Assembly (NCBI RefSeq): GCF_042100115.1
Contig: NC_091275.1
Location: forward strand, 3,378,402-3,442,401
Length of the DNA: 64,000 bases
Source of the DNA: Alternaria dauci
Lineage: Eukaryota; Ascomycota; Dothideomycetes; Pleosporales; Pleosporaceae
Direction of reading: 5' to 3'
Program-made: the position numbers and the translations under genes
Shown here: positions 51,775 to 62,632 of the stretch, one piece after another
Layout of the letters: each line of letters begins with the position of its first letter
Position numbering within the stretch: position 1 is the stretch's first letter
Notes under the pieces: model-generated
Seen by the model: only the letters and a program-made list of their open reading frames with translations
What the model was told of the DNA's origin: nothing
The model's database searches: none

Positions 51775-53614
51775 ATGGAGATTGTATGGCAATCGGGCGA
51801 GAAGGTTCCGAGAAGACGGACAACTGCAGCATGCCCAACTTGTCGTGCACGCAAGAAACGGTGCTACCACATCGAGGACCGCGGAACCAGAAGCAAGGAG
51901 AATAATTACAGAGTCGGACGACGAGTGCAAAGGCCTCGTCAAGCAACCGATACCAGAGAGTCCACCCCAAGCCCCGGTCGCGTGAGCGAATACAATCCTG
52001 AATCCGTTCTTGTAGCTCTGTCAGAGAATACCGAACCGGGGATAAGCACTTTAGCACAGACACCTCATCTGGTAGCATCACGACCTACTCCGCAAGCTTT
52101 AGTGCCTAGTCTATCTGTCTCATGCGAGCCACTGCGCAGGCTGGCATGGTACAAGCAACACAAAATTCGCTCCGCGCCGCCGCCCTTATCTGAATCATAC
52201 CGAAGGTATCTCCAAGAGGAAGGAGCATTTACTGCACTGCCCAAAACAACTACGGATGCTCTCTTGCCTTTGTACAACTCGACATTAGACGACCTCGTGC
52301 CTATTGCGGACGGCCCTGCTGTGTTCCGCCATCACAGCAACGGACACGCGTCTATATATTTGGTGAAGGCAATATGTCTCGTCGTATGCAAAATAGAGCA
52401 CGCTGCCCCTTTCTTGCGACTGACTGAGTCCGGTCCCCTGCTCGAACCTCTGGACTTTGCGTCAAAACTACTGGCCGGCCTTGATGCTGCTATCAAAGCA
52501 GATCTTGAGCCCGACCGCATCATCAAGATTCAGATTCTGGCACTGATGCACTTACACAACGATGGACTAGCTGGCGTTGACCGCGCCTCGAATCATCTTT
52601 CACAGGCCATCTGCGAAGCGTGGTCCATGTGCATACATCTCAAAACACCTGGAAACCCAGACGATAACGAGTGCAAGTATCTGTGGTGGTCGCTTCGAAA
52701 CTTTGATCGCCTGGGTAAACCAATCATGGCAGCTGCACCATTCTTTATCGACGATGCGGATATTGGTGTGGAACGGATACTGCCGAGCAAAGATAGCTAT
52801 CGCTCCCAAATCATGGCTGTGGCACTGAGGCTCGGAGATCTAATGACCATTGCGACAAAAGCCTACAAAGCCGGCTCCACAACGATGGTCGATGGTTGTT
52901 GGGAATTTCCAGCACTTACAGAAGTTATGGGCGGAAGTGGGTTCGATGAATTTCACATGTCACATCGAGGTAAGACGCTCCCCAACTCAGTTCTCCAATT
53001 GGCTCATAGGAGTAGCATACCTGGAGACATGGTATCATGTTGCCGCCATGTTGTCTTGTCGCTACAATGGACCAGGCACTGCACAATACACTCGCCGTCT
53101 CAAGTCAGCGGACCGAGTACTTGCGATTGTCTCTCGCGAAGGGTGTGAAGGTCTCCCTCCCCTTCCACTAGTGCCTTATGCGATGTCCATGTCTACTACA
53201 GTCATCTACCGGGCATTACACGATGGCACAAGAGATATAGATACAGCAAAAGAGGACCTTGACAAATGTTGCGATGTGCTAGATGGTCTCAGCCAACGAT
53301 GGACCAGCGTGAGGGGTGTGGCTAAGCTTGCAAAGCGACTTTGCAGATTGATAAGCGATGGGACGTTGAAGGGCTTACGAATTGCACATCGACCAACATC
53401 TGGTGCTACTACAGCCTCAAGATCACCTATATGCGCCAACATGAGCGCGACTGCGGACCAAGCAGGAGATTTGTACAGCGACGAAGCTTTACAAAGGCAG
53501 CTCAGTGAGATATGGCCAAGCTTCGACGCTTCGTACACTCAGATGGATTGGGCTTTCCACGACTATGGCTTTGATATGGAGTTTCCCAGTCCCTTTGATG
53601 AGTTTTCATCTTGA
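51775..53614 (+). CDS. Fungal transcription factor with an incomplete Zn2Cys6 motif, 599 residues, two exons
   Basis: Exons are 51775-52969 and 53010-53614; the intron (GTAAGA...CATAG, 40 nt) keeps phase and joins FHMSHR to GVAYLETWYHVAAML. The N-terminus has PRRRTTAACPTCRARKKRC, the first half of a C6 zinc cluster (CX2CX6C at residues 20, 23 and 30), but the second three Cys are missing in the next 40 residues. The middle and C-terminus look like the fungal-specific transcription factor domain (LHLHND-type helices, CKYLWWSLRNFDRLGKP). The start is the first in-frame ATG before the cluster. It is divergent from the oxidoreductase. Confidence 0.78.
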
Positions 53615-53907
53615 GATTATAGAGAGAGTGTGAAGCCATTACGGGTCACACGTTATACAAGACTACCTAACTTTGTTAGTAGAAGAGCCTAGGGATGAAC
53701 CGTAGTAGATAAGGGCACAGTGCGCAAGGTGTTCGAGATCTGCAAATGCCACAAACTTCATCGCGAACGGTAGAACAAGCTGAGGGGCGAAGAGAATTGG
53801 ATGTGTAGTCTTTTGTTCTGCTAGATCATAGACATTGCCAAAGCACAAGTCAGACTTGGATTTTGTATAAGATCTCATAACTTCGTTGCTTGTGTCGTAC
53901 ATCATAC
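53615..53907. other. Short intergenic gap, convergent 3' ends
   Basis: 3' flanks of the transcription factor (plus) and the membrane protein (minus). Nothing else seen. Confidence 0.4.
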
Positions 53908-55263
53908 TCAAATCGCCTGACCAACTGGTCTATTACCCAAAAACTCACCATTCTGTTCACTCCAATTCGCCTGTCCATTCTCTACGCTCGGCGGCCTATA
54001 CGCAACATACTCCTGTTGCTGAGTCTGCCCTTGTGTCTGTACATGACTCCCTACATTTCCCAAGTTCAACCCATCTCTCTTCCCCGCATCGAGTTCACTA
54101 GGTGGCGGCATCTCCCTGCCATCTATTTCCCAGACGTTGGCGTTCGTAGGCATCTCGTTACTTTCTGGTATCTTCGAATCAAGGTATTGGTGGTGCTGGG
54201 GCGGCTTCTCGTCAGAGTACCTAGGCGCTGGGGTGGAGCTGTGTAGAGCTTGCCCTGCGGCCGCGGTCCCAGCTCCAGCTCCCATTGTTGTTGCGCCTCC
54301 GAATGTCGATGTAGACGCCCATGGTGCTTGGCCTGCTGGTGTTATGGGCGACACTGGGGACATCATAGTCGTCGGTTGTGTCGAGGACAAATTGGTCTGC
54401 GTAGGGAGGGTGGTAGTGGTAGAGTACGCATCTTGTTGTGGGACATGGGCATATGCACCGTGTGTTGGTGGGGAGCGATCGGACGACGAAGACGCTGCTG
54501 CACTGGCCTCTTTGTCGTTAATGGCTGCGGCTCTAGACTTCTTCCTTTTGTGACGCAGGAGAAGGAGGATGAAGATGCCAATTAAGGCTAGAGCTGCGAC
54601 CCCTCCTACTACCACGCCAGCGATGAGACCTGTTGATGGTCCAGAGCTTGAATCCGAGGATGATGCTGCTGCTCCAGCGGTAGAGCTCGATGAAGTTGGT
54701 TCTTGTGATGCGGTGCTTGAAACCTCGTTCCTGGTTGACGATGCCCCCGTCGACGTTTGTGCAACACTCCTCGCTGTGCTGCTTGTGTCCTCTGTTGCAA
54801 TGGTGGCGGTAATCTCAGCAGCAATGCTCGTCGGATTCGCAGGCGTAGGTAAGGCATTCACCACACTACCCGCTACGCTCTCTATAATAGCCGTCGGGAC
54901 CGCAACGCCGTTGCTGGACAACACTGAAGAGACATCGCCAACAATACTGGACAAAAGATCGCCAATCTGTCTCCGTTGACGCTGATGGTTTCGGTGTACT
55001 TCATCCGCGCCAATGCTACCGGCTGCATGGCAATAGTCGCTCATGTGGTTCTCTGCGATTGGACGATCTGGATGGGATACTGGATTGAACGCATGGCTGT
55101 CAAAGCATGAGACGCGCCATAGGTACTGTTCGCATAGACATGTATAGTCTGGAATGGGAGTAGTATTGCAGGGAAAATAGCCCTTGACCGCCGAAATGCA
55201 GGAAGTTATCGCACTAAATTGGCCCACGTTAGTATGTCTTCCGGCCCAACGACGTACTCGCAA
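53908..55263 (-). CDS. Single-pass membrane protein with Cys-rich N-terminus and Ser/Thr-rich stalk
   Basis: The frame 53,908-55,263 is open but its left start is not an ATG; a TACTAAC...TTTAG acceptor at about 55,217-55,236 suggests the first coding exon lies further upstream and the true exon starts near 55,216. The readable order is: a Cys-rich domain (SCISAVKGYFPC, YTCLCEQ, SDYCHAAG), a Ser/Thr-rich region, a transmembrane helix (GLIAGVVVGGVAALALIGIF), a basic stop (RHKRKKSR) and a long cytoplasmic tail rich in Ser, Pro and Gln. The Cys pattern is CFEM-like but not complete enough to assign. One more intron is possible between CLCEQ and NHMSDYC. This layout resembles fungal wall sensors. 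Confidence 0.65.
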   Translation of the reverse strand: MRVRRWAGRHTNVGQFSAITSCISAVKGYFPCNTTPIPDYTCLCEQYLWRVSCFDSHAFNPVSHPDRPIAENHMSDYCHAAGSIGADEVHRNHQRQRRQIGDLLSSIVGDVSSVLSSNGVAVPTAIIESVAGSVVNALPTPANPTSIAAEITATIATEDTSSTARSVAQTSTGASSTRNEVSSTASQEPTSSSSTAGAAASSSDSSSGPSTGLIAGVVVGGVAALALIGIFILLLLRHKRKKSRAAAINDKEASAAASSSSDRSPPTHGAYAHVPQQDAYSTTTTLPTQTNLSSTQPTTMMSPVSPITPAGQAPWASTSTFGGATTMGAGAGTAAAGQALHSSTPAPRYSDEKPPQHHQYLDSKIPESNEMPTNANVWEIDGREMPPPSELDAGKRDGLNLGNVGSHVQTQGQTQQQEYVAYRPPSVENGQANWSEQNGEFLGNRPVGQAI

Positions 55264-56020
55264 TTGGAATGATATAATTACATCTGCTCATGGTTCCCAC
55301 CCTGGGCGGTTGAAATAATGGGCCATCGCAACGCCGGCACAAGTTTGAGCAAGACACCAAGCATCATCACCTCATTTGAGAAACGTTGTTGACGGAAGAA
55401 CGGACCCGGTAGGAGAGACAGCACCATCAACGCTTTAACATACTAGCCAGAGCCTAATTCTATCAGGCTTGCGAAGTGGCAGTAACAGGGCCTCCGATTT
55501 GCTGATCCTGTAGCGGCAGAAGTGGGGACGGCCGATCCATCTATGTTATGTTCTGTTCCGAGCACCCGTCTCGCCATGGGAAACCTGTTGAATTCGATGA
55601 TGTAGGTGCGGAGGTGCGGCTTGCTGTGGCGGTGCACGTCAGGGGTTCCATGAGGTTTAACTGGTGGGGACCAGAGATGTTCCCTGCTCTAGACTCTGAC
55701 CTTGTGCGCTAACGGGCCACCCTGATGACATCGCAACGTGGAGACGATAATTTGGGTCAAGATCACCGTTTGTGAGACGCGAACGCGACATGCTAGGATA
55801 ACTGACGTGTGCAGTAGTGTTACATGAGCTGCTGCACCGCCACACCTGGAGTGTTCTGGCTGCGCACTCTGCATAGCAATCAGAATTGTGATACGTGGGG
55901 TATGGTAGAAAGTAAACTGCCGACTCCAGAACAATGCTCCGCTGAAAGAAAAGGTATTGGAGCACCGCCACAACCGTTGTCCAGGCCTTGAGATGAAAGT
56001 TGGAGACATTCGATAGGATT
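55264..56020. other. Intergenic
   Basis: It should contain the first exon and promoter of the membrane protein (near 55,240-55,400) and the 3' flank of the dynein gene. The short frames here have no recognisable motif. Confidence 0.4.
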
Positions 56021-58264
56021 TCACTTCCCGTTGACACCATCTCCGTGGCCTTCCAACCGGTTTACCAGCCTCTTGACGCCACTCCACTCCTCACTGCGTG
56101 TTTGCACACCTCCAAGGTCATCGCCCACCTCAAACACAGTGACGACGCCATCCATGCCACCCACTGCAACCCTGCGTCCCTCGTTCCTCTCCCATGCCAA
56201 CTTGTTGAGACTACGGTTCATGTAGCCCAGACCGGTCGGCATGTTTGTAAACGCGCCACGCTTGCCGTCACTAGGCTTGACGGATTGAACAGGCACCTCG
56301 ACGTCAACATTGATATCCCAAACTTCGAGACTTCCCGCTCCATCAACAAGCGCAAAGACCGAAGGTTTCACAGGCGACCATCGGACGTCGTAGACGAGAT
56401 CTTCACGGGCAATGTCAAGAACAGGTGTGACTTGTTGTGTAGCACCAGGAAGTGTAGGGTTGGTTGCGCCTGTGGCAGCCGGTGGGCGCACTTTCCAGAG
56501 TTTGACGCTCCAGTCAACACTGGATGAGAGGACAAGGTCGCCTAGATCGATTTGACCCTTTGCGGGATGGAAGTCGAGGCTCATGACGGGTGCGGCATGG
56601 CCAGCGTATTTTACACGACCGTCTACACCTGCCTTGGCACCAGCGCGGTCGTAGCGATGACATGGGTAGATGGTACCCTCTTCTGTGCCTGCAAGGAAAT
56701 AGGTTGGATCCGATTGAGGGAAGGCAATACTGGTTACCGCCATATCGTCCGTCTTCGCTGGTGGCGGTGATGTCAACTCTAGGAACTCTTGAGGCTGTGA
56801 CAGCATATCGACAGTCCATCCACACACAACTCCATCCGTCGAGCATGAGATGATATTGTTCGCGTTCTGCGTTCCGACAATGTCTAATGAATAGACCGGG
56901 TGTGTATGACCAGAACCAGTGAGTGGCGTCTTCTGCACTGGCGCAGACTTGGCGCGAGTGTCCCAAAGCAGCACTTGCCCTGAGTATGCGCCTCCGATGA
57001 TGAGGTTGGGGTGGAACGGCGAGAACTTGGCGGTAAGGATGTCGGATTGAGCGTGAAAGATGTACTCGGGTCTGTCGTGCATGTGCATATTCCAAACTTG
57101 TACAAGACCATCTGGGTCGTGCGGAGCGGACGGGTTCTTCGTATACGACGCAAGGACGAGTTCTGGGAACTACACAGCCTGTCAGTGTCATGACCGCGGG
57201 ACCTGGCCTCAGTTCATACCTTTGTTGAGAAGCCCAGATCCGAGATCATTCTCTTCTTGCTCCACCGCTCGTCCCAGAATTGTGCAATCTCCTTGATCCG
57301 TCGACCCTTCTTGCCTCCGCTGGAGCCGTAACCCTCATCGTCGTCGTCGACGTCTACACCACCAGTTGCGTAGTCTGCCAAGATGTCGTAGCCAAGTTGT
57401 TGGTCGAGCGCTCGTTCCAGCACTTTTGTGCTGCGCTCCACAAAGCCAATGAAGTCTTCTGAGTTCTCCACAGCCGTCAATTCTTCGTTTGTAAGGGTCT
57501 TGAAGGGAAAATTCTCGTCTGAGCCTGGTTGTGGTGCACCTTGGTCAGGCGGCTGTTGGACAGCCTTGAGCTCCTCCTCGATTTCTTTGCGTAGTTGCGC
57601 TCGAATCTCTTCGTCCCTCTCTTTCTGTCTCCGGCTTAGTCGCTTGCTCTTTGGGGACCGCGTCGGGCTCTCGTCGCGCTCTGTGTCACTTCCTCCAACT
57701 CGGCGATCCTTTGACGGGCTCCACTCTATGCTTGCTTGCACACCCTTGCTGTATGTGATGACCTCCTTCTCCTTCTTGACCTCGTTGGTGACGACGCCGT
57801 CCGTCTCGTAGACTGTGGCTAGCGGGCCCAGGGAGAGAGTCTGCATTTCCCGGTCCACCATGCCGGCAGGCGCTTGGAAGCCGGAAGAGCCTTCATTGTC
57901 GCTGCTCAGCTGTCCTGCGCTGACGACTGATGTTGGGCGGGTTGCTCGTCCTGGGCCTGCGGGTGAGCCAGGCTGTGTAGAGCCGGGTCTGCTTTCGCCG
58001 AGGATGCTGTTGATGAGGTTGGTGACGTCGGTCCTGCGGTCGAGGTCTTCGCTGCGTCTTGGTGTTGGCGAGAGGACCTGGTGTGCATGTCAGTCGCTGG
58101 TGAGACACTTGGGTAGGCAAGCCTACTTCTCCTAGCGGGCTACCGGTCATTGACTGCCTACTAGCTGACTCGGCCTTTCGCAGTTCGCGCTGGCGCTTCA
58201 ACTCGGCCAACTTGGCCTTCTTTGCGAGAATCTCATCGCGCCGTTGCTGCATTGTCGACTCCAT
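56021..58264 (-). CDS. Cytoplasmic dynein intermediate chain, 714 residues, three exons
   Basis: Exons (minus) are 58127-58264, 57220-58077 and 56021-57169; introns of 49 and 50 nt keep phase. The N-terminus (MESTMQQRRDEILAKKAKLA) is the charged coiled coil that binds dynactin p150. Then come RTDVTNLINSILG (light-chain/dynactin region) and a charged middle. The WD40 half starts at FPELVLASYTKN and VWNMHMHDRPEYIF and runs to the stop. It is a subunit of the minus-end microtubule motor needed for nuclear distribution in hyphae. The gene looks intact, of normal length, and is divergent from the ATP synthase gene. Confidence 0.94.
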
Positions 58265-58705
58265 GGCTGAGACGTCGAAAGCGGGATGTTTGTTGGACTA
58301 TATGTCGGGGTCGGTCTTGTTGGTGGCGGGCGTGGGCTGCAACTCTATTTCGGGACAATGAAAGCCTTGCCGTCTCAACTATGCCCAGAGCAGAGCAGAG
58401 CACAGCAGAAGCAGTGGGAACAAAAGGCAGGCGCGTCGGGTGCTGCTCAACGTCGCGCCAAGCGGTGGTTCAGGGACGAGGGCACTAGCTCGCAGCCAGC
58501 GATCCCGACCAAATCTTGCGCCAGCCAACCTCAACTTTCACAGCTCAACGCCCAACAGCCCGCATCCCGCCCCCCACGACGCCCTCGTCACGACTCTCCG
58601 GATCCCATCCCAGCGGTGCAATTTCCACCGCCTGTCCGGACTACCTGCCATTGGACACAGACGAGCTCGATAACGGCTATCGCAACTCCTCGCACGACCC
58701 TCACC
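58265..58705. promoter_or_regulatory. Divergent promoter between dynein intermediate chain and ATP synthase subunit e
   Basis: The 441 bp between two start codons contain both promoters and leaders. No specific motif is called. The frames that cross it on the plus strand are not supported. Confidence 0.5.
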
Positions 58706-59170
58706 ATGTCCACTTCCGTCGGTGTCAACGTACGCTCTGCCCCTCGAAAGCGGCTGCCAAGGTCGCTAAAACGGCCTTGCGGGACTGCTGCTACCTCTCA
58801 CGATGGGACAGCCAGGCTAATGGTGGTTTCTACAGGTCCTCCGATGGTCCGCACTCGGATTCGGTGTCTTCTACGGTGCCTACCACCAGCTCTCGTTATC
58901 CGCTGCCGATAGGGCAAAGGCCGCACAAAAGGAGTGGGAACACAAGGAGGCCTTGATCAGGCAAGCCAAGCAGCAATGGGCACGGGACCACCCCTCAGAA
59001 CAGCCAAAGTCATCAGGAGGTACGTCAGACCGACGACACATGTCAAAATTCCACAACACGGCCATGTCCTTGTAACACTGCAGCACGCACTGACAAGTCC
59101 AATAGCCAAGGCGGACCCCAAAGACCCCAATGCCGACCTCAACACACTCCTCGGCATAACCGACAATTAA
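58706..59170 (+). CDS. ATP21: Mitochondrial ATP synthase subunit e, 90 residues, three exons
   Basis: Exons are 58706-58729, 58836-59019 and 59106-59170; introns (GTACGC...TACAG, 106 nt; GTACGT...AATAG, 86 nt) keep phase. The product starts MSTSVGVN, continues VLRWSALGFGVFYGAYHQ, a short membrane helix with the GxxxG motif (GFGVFYG) that mediates dimerisation of F1Fo ATP synthase, then a charged coiled-coil part (KEWEHKEALIRQAKQQWARD) and ends LGITDN. It sits in the inner membrane and helps shape cristae. The size is normal for the family (also called Tim11). No larger ORF shows this gene because the first exon is only eight codons. Confidence 0.92.
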
Positions 59171-59966
59171 GCGCGTCGAGAGTCATCCGGTTTCCTACAT
59201 TAGCATGGCCATAATGCGGCCGTTTCCCATCGAGCCGAGCGGCGCCCTGGTGGGGGAGAGCAGTCAATAGTGGTACGACATCTACGAGATACCAATCTCT
59301 TGTACTATGTACCTTTTGTACAACATAGACGTCGAGTTGGTCACGTTTTCAATATACATGCTTTAGTTCGATGTCTCCATTTGCTGTCAGCTCGACACGT
59401 CATTGTATACAGGTGAGCATGCTCAACTCAAAGCTACTAACCAAACTATCGCCCTGCCCCACTCACGCCAGACTACCCCCGATACGCAATCAAAAATACC
59501 GACAAGGAAATCACCACCATCGCCATATTCTGCAATTGGTCCCTTGTCACCCTCTCGACTGAGGAGCTGAGCTTGTCTACAAGACAAATATTTGTTGCCA
59601 ATGATATATTCTATACATGTATCATCTCCTCCCCCCGACCCGCCATGGGCAGGCACTATGCTACACAGACCATCGGAACGCGCAAAGCAAGGATGAAAAG
59701 CGGAGCCTCGAAAAACGCCCTGCAGCCCTTGGGAATCAACAAGGGCAACAGAAGAGTAGAAATGAAAAGCGCTGAGAAGCGGCCAAGGTCAATAGTAACT
59801 CGAGGCTTAGCCGCCTCCATACGCTTCATCAGCCTTCGCCCCAGCCCGACTGTCAACATGACCCTGTAATACCAATCGGGTGCGGGGCGAAGGCTGTATA
59901 ATCGCACATTTTCAAAACCTACAAGGAACCCGTAATGATTCGTTTCATTATCCAAAAACACTTCTC
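59171..59966. other. Intergenic, convergent 3' ends
   Basis: 3' flanks of ATP synthase subunit e (plus) and Dnm1 (minus). The frames here are not supported by motif or splicing. Confidence 0.45.
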
Positions 59967-62632
59967 TTACAGAACCTCGCCGACAATCTTGGCTGCCTCC
60001 TTGTATGTCTTGAGCAGCTTCTCGCACTTCTCGCGCTCGGCCTTGATGGTGTCGTCCTCGTACAGGAGCTCCTGGAACAGGTCCTCCTTGTACAGCGTTG
60101 AGACGAGCCTGTTCTGTACAACGTCTTTCGAGTGGTTGACGAGAAGATGCATAATGGCCTTGGGGACCTGATCAGCGACTGTCTCCCGGACAATGTTGAA
60201 GTATGACGAAATGAGTCTGCGGATGAGCTCAGTCTCGAGGGCCTCGCGTTCCGTAAGGGCAGGGGCTTGCTCGGGGTTTGATGGCTGTCAGACGTTAGCA
60301 TTTGCTCTGGGTCGTCTTGGTTTGAGATACTTACAAAGCCACCTTCGAAGTTATCGGGTCCCACACTTGGACTTCGGGGAGGTCCGCTCATGGCGGCACT
60401 CAATGGCGCATCATAGTCGTCCGTGTCTGGTGGCATCATTGCCAACACGTGGGCAGGCTGCTTGTTGTCTCCTCTCCGGATGCTCTGCGCAAAGCTTGGC
60501 TCGCTATTTTGGCTCACGTGTCGGCTGCCCGGCCGGTTGTCGAGCGCTGCTTGTGCTGCCTGTTGTGGGTTGGCGTATGCGTTGTTGCTGTCTTTGCTGA
60601 AAAAGTAGTTCAGGAAGCTGTCGCGTGCGGTACCTGGAGGTGACCGGTTGCGGTTGTTAAGCGCTGCTGTGGTGCTCTGAGAGCCATTCGTCATCCGCCC
60701 GACAGCAGGCGACATGCTGCGGCTAGTTTGTGACTGGTGTTTTCGAAGAGGAAGAGCCTTCAGTGTGGCTCCCTCGCCGCCTTCGCCCTCCTCGGATCCT
60801 TCTCCATTCTGGCCGTTCTGGAGTTCTTTTATCCTCCTCTGTTCTCGCCTCTTCTTCTCGGCCTCCATTGCGATCTTCTTTTCCCGCTGCTCTTTGTCGT
60901 TGATGACCGATGACATGGCCGCAGCAGCTCCAAGGAAGTTGGGGTGGTTTGTGTTGATGTATGCCCTTTGAATGTCGATGAGAGAGGCGACGTAGCCCGA
61001 GCAAGGGCCAAGTTGTTCTCGCAGAAGGTCGGAGACAACTTCAATGAGCTTGCCTTGCAGCCTTGGGTATCTTGTCAGTTCGGTAGAGCCGCAGGTGTGG
61101 CAGATTTTGATGAGTTCCTCGTATACAAGCTCCACACAGCGCTGGCTGGGTATCTCTAGAAGCTTGATCTGGGGCTTCACAAGGAGGTCGAAGGCAAGTT
61201 CAGGCACGAACAGACTAGGCCTTGGGCCAGTCGAGTTGCGAATGGCCGTCCGAATATCGAGTACAGAGAGGTTTTGAGTGGGGTCTACTTGCTCAAGCGA
61301 GTTGCCGAAGACAGAGTTGAAGATGTAGTAGATGCGGGCACCACCACACAGCTCCTTGGTGGAGATCTCGGTAGACGTACCGTCGATAGACGAGATGAAA
61401 GACGAGGCAAAGCGGGTCATGAGTTGCAGGATGAGCGAGCCTCGGTGCTCCTTGCCAGTGAAGGCTACATCACCATAGCTTGCAAGCTCTTGTTGTGTCT
61501 GACCCATGAGTGTGTTGAGGCGTGCCTTGATGTCTGGTAACCTATCACGAATGTGGGCCATGAGGGTCTGGTTGAGGCTCTTAGCGAGTAGCTGGGTGCC
61601 GCATCGGTTTGCCATATTCCGGTACGCAGGGTGGTGTCGGAAGAAGTCTCGCTCGGCTTGCAGGGCGTCAGAGAGGGACTTGTTGCCCTGGATGTCTTGT
61701 TGTGACCGGTTGACGATGCCAATGAAACCGAGCTTGAGGGGGTATACGCGGCCAGAGAGAATATCCATAGCGTTGGTACCGTGATCCATGAGATCCAGCT
61801 TGGTGAGGACACCAATAGTCCTCTTGCCCATGGGGTCGACATGGCGGGCCAGCTTCAGAGCCTCGGAGTTTACGAGATCGACGTTGGCGGGGGAGACAGC
61901 GAGGATGACACTGTTTGGTTTCGCAATGTACTCGGTGATGAGGTTTCGTGTCTGCTTCTCGATATCGGAGGGCTGGTCGCCAATGGGCACCTGCGAGTGT
62001 TAGCTCCATGTTCCCGGCAGAAAAAAAAGTTGCCGTGACCAACCTTTGTCAGACCGGGCAGATCCACGAGCGTCAAGCTGAGGACGTGCGGGGAGTAGAT
62101 CTTCAGGTTGATGGGTTGTCTGTTGATGCCCTTGTTGTTTCCTGCTATTCGCGAGGTTTCGTTCTCGATCTCGCGCTTGACGTCGGCAAAGTCGTAGAAC
62201 CGCTGGCCGGGAATGTGGAGAAACTCTCCCCATTCTTGCTGGCCGGCTACGCTTGCGGGTGTGTGGGGTACGTGGACTTCATCGTCGTCGTCTTCGTCGC
62301 GTTCGCTCGGGAGGTTGATGAGCTGGAGGATGAGCGGCCGGCGTGTGACGATGCCGCTGCCACGGGGAAGGAAGTCCTTGCCGACAATGTTCTCGAGCAC
62401 TGACGACTTTCCGGACGATTGTGATCCCACAACGACCTGATCGAGTTAGCAGGATTCGGAGCAACCTCGACAGAGCTGTGTAAAATCTGCTCTGTGCTCA
62501 CCGCATTCTCTTCGCTGGCCGGGGCGCACGTACAATCTGGGGTAAATCTAGAGAGTCATTTCCAATTGTGTTGAAGACGAGATCTTGCAGCCTGTTGACA
62601 ATGTTGAGGAGCTCCTCGCCCAGCGACGCCAT
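59967..62632 (-). CDS. DNM1: Dynamin-related GTPase Dnm1, 821 residues, four exons
   Basis: Exons (minus) are 62534-62632, 62044-62436, 60335-61990 and 59967-60284; all three introns (97, 53 and 50 nt) are GT..AG and keep phase. The GTPase motifs are GSQSSGKS (residues 37-44), the DLPG switch (about 158) and TKLD (227-230). The middle/stalk domain is followed by a long polar insert (about 540-700, the insert-B region) and a C-terminal GED ([20 protein letters not shown] to KIVGEVL). Presence of insert B and the overall match favour Dnm1, the mitochondrial and peroxisomal fission dynamin, over Vps1. Intact and of normal length. Confidence 0.94.

Noticed and set aside
55657..56087. Minus ORFs of 127-132 codons downstream of the dynein gene
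   Set aside because: They overlap the dynein 3' end in other frames and have no recognisable features.
58286..58912. 208-codon plus ORF across the divergent promoter
   Set aside because: It runs through the leader and introns of the ATP synthase subunit e gene, whose splicing gives a clear family protein.
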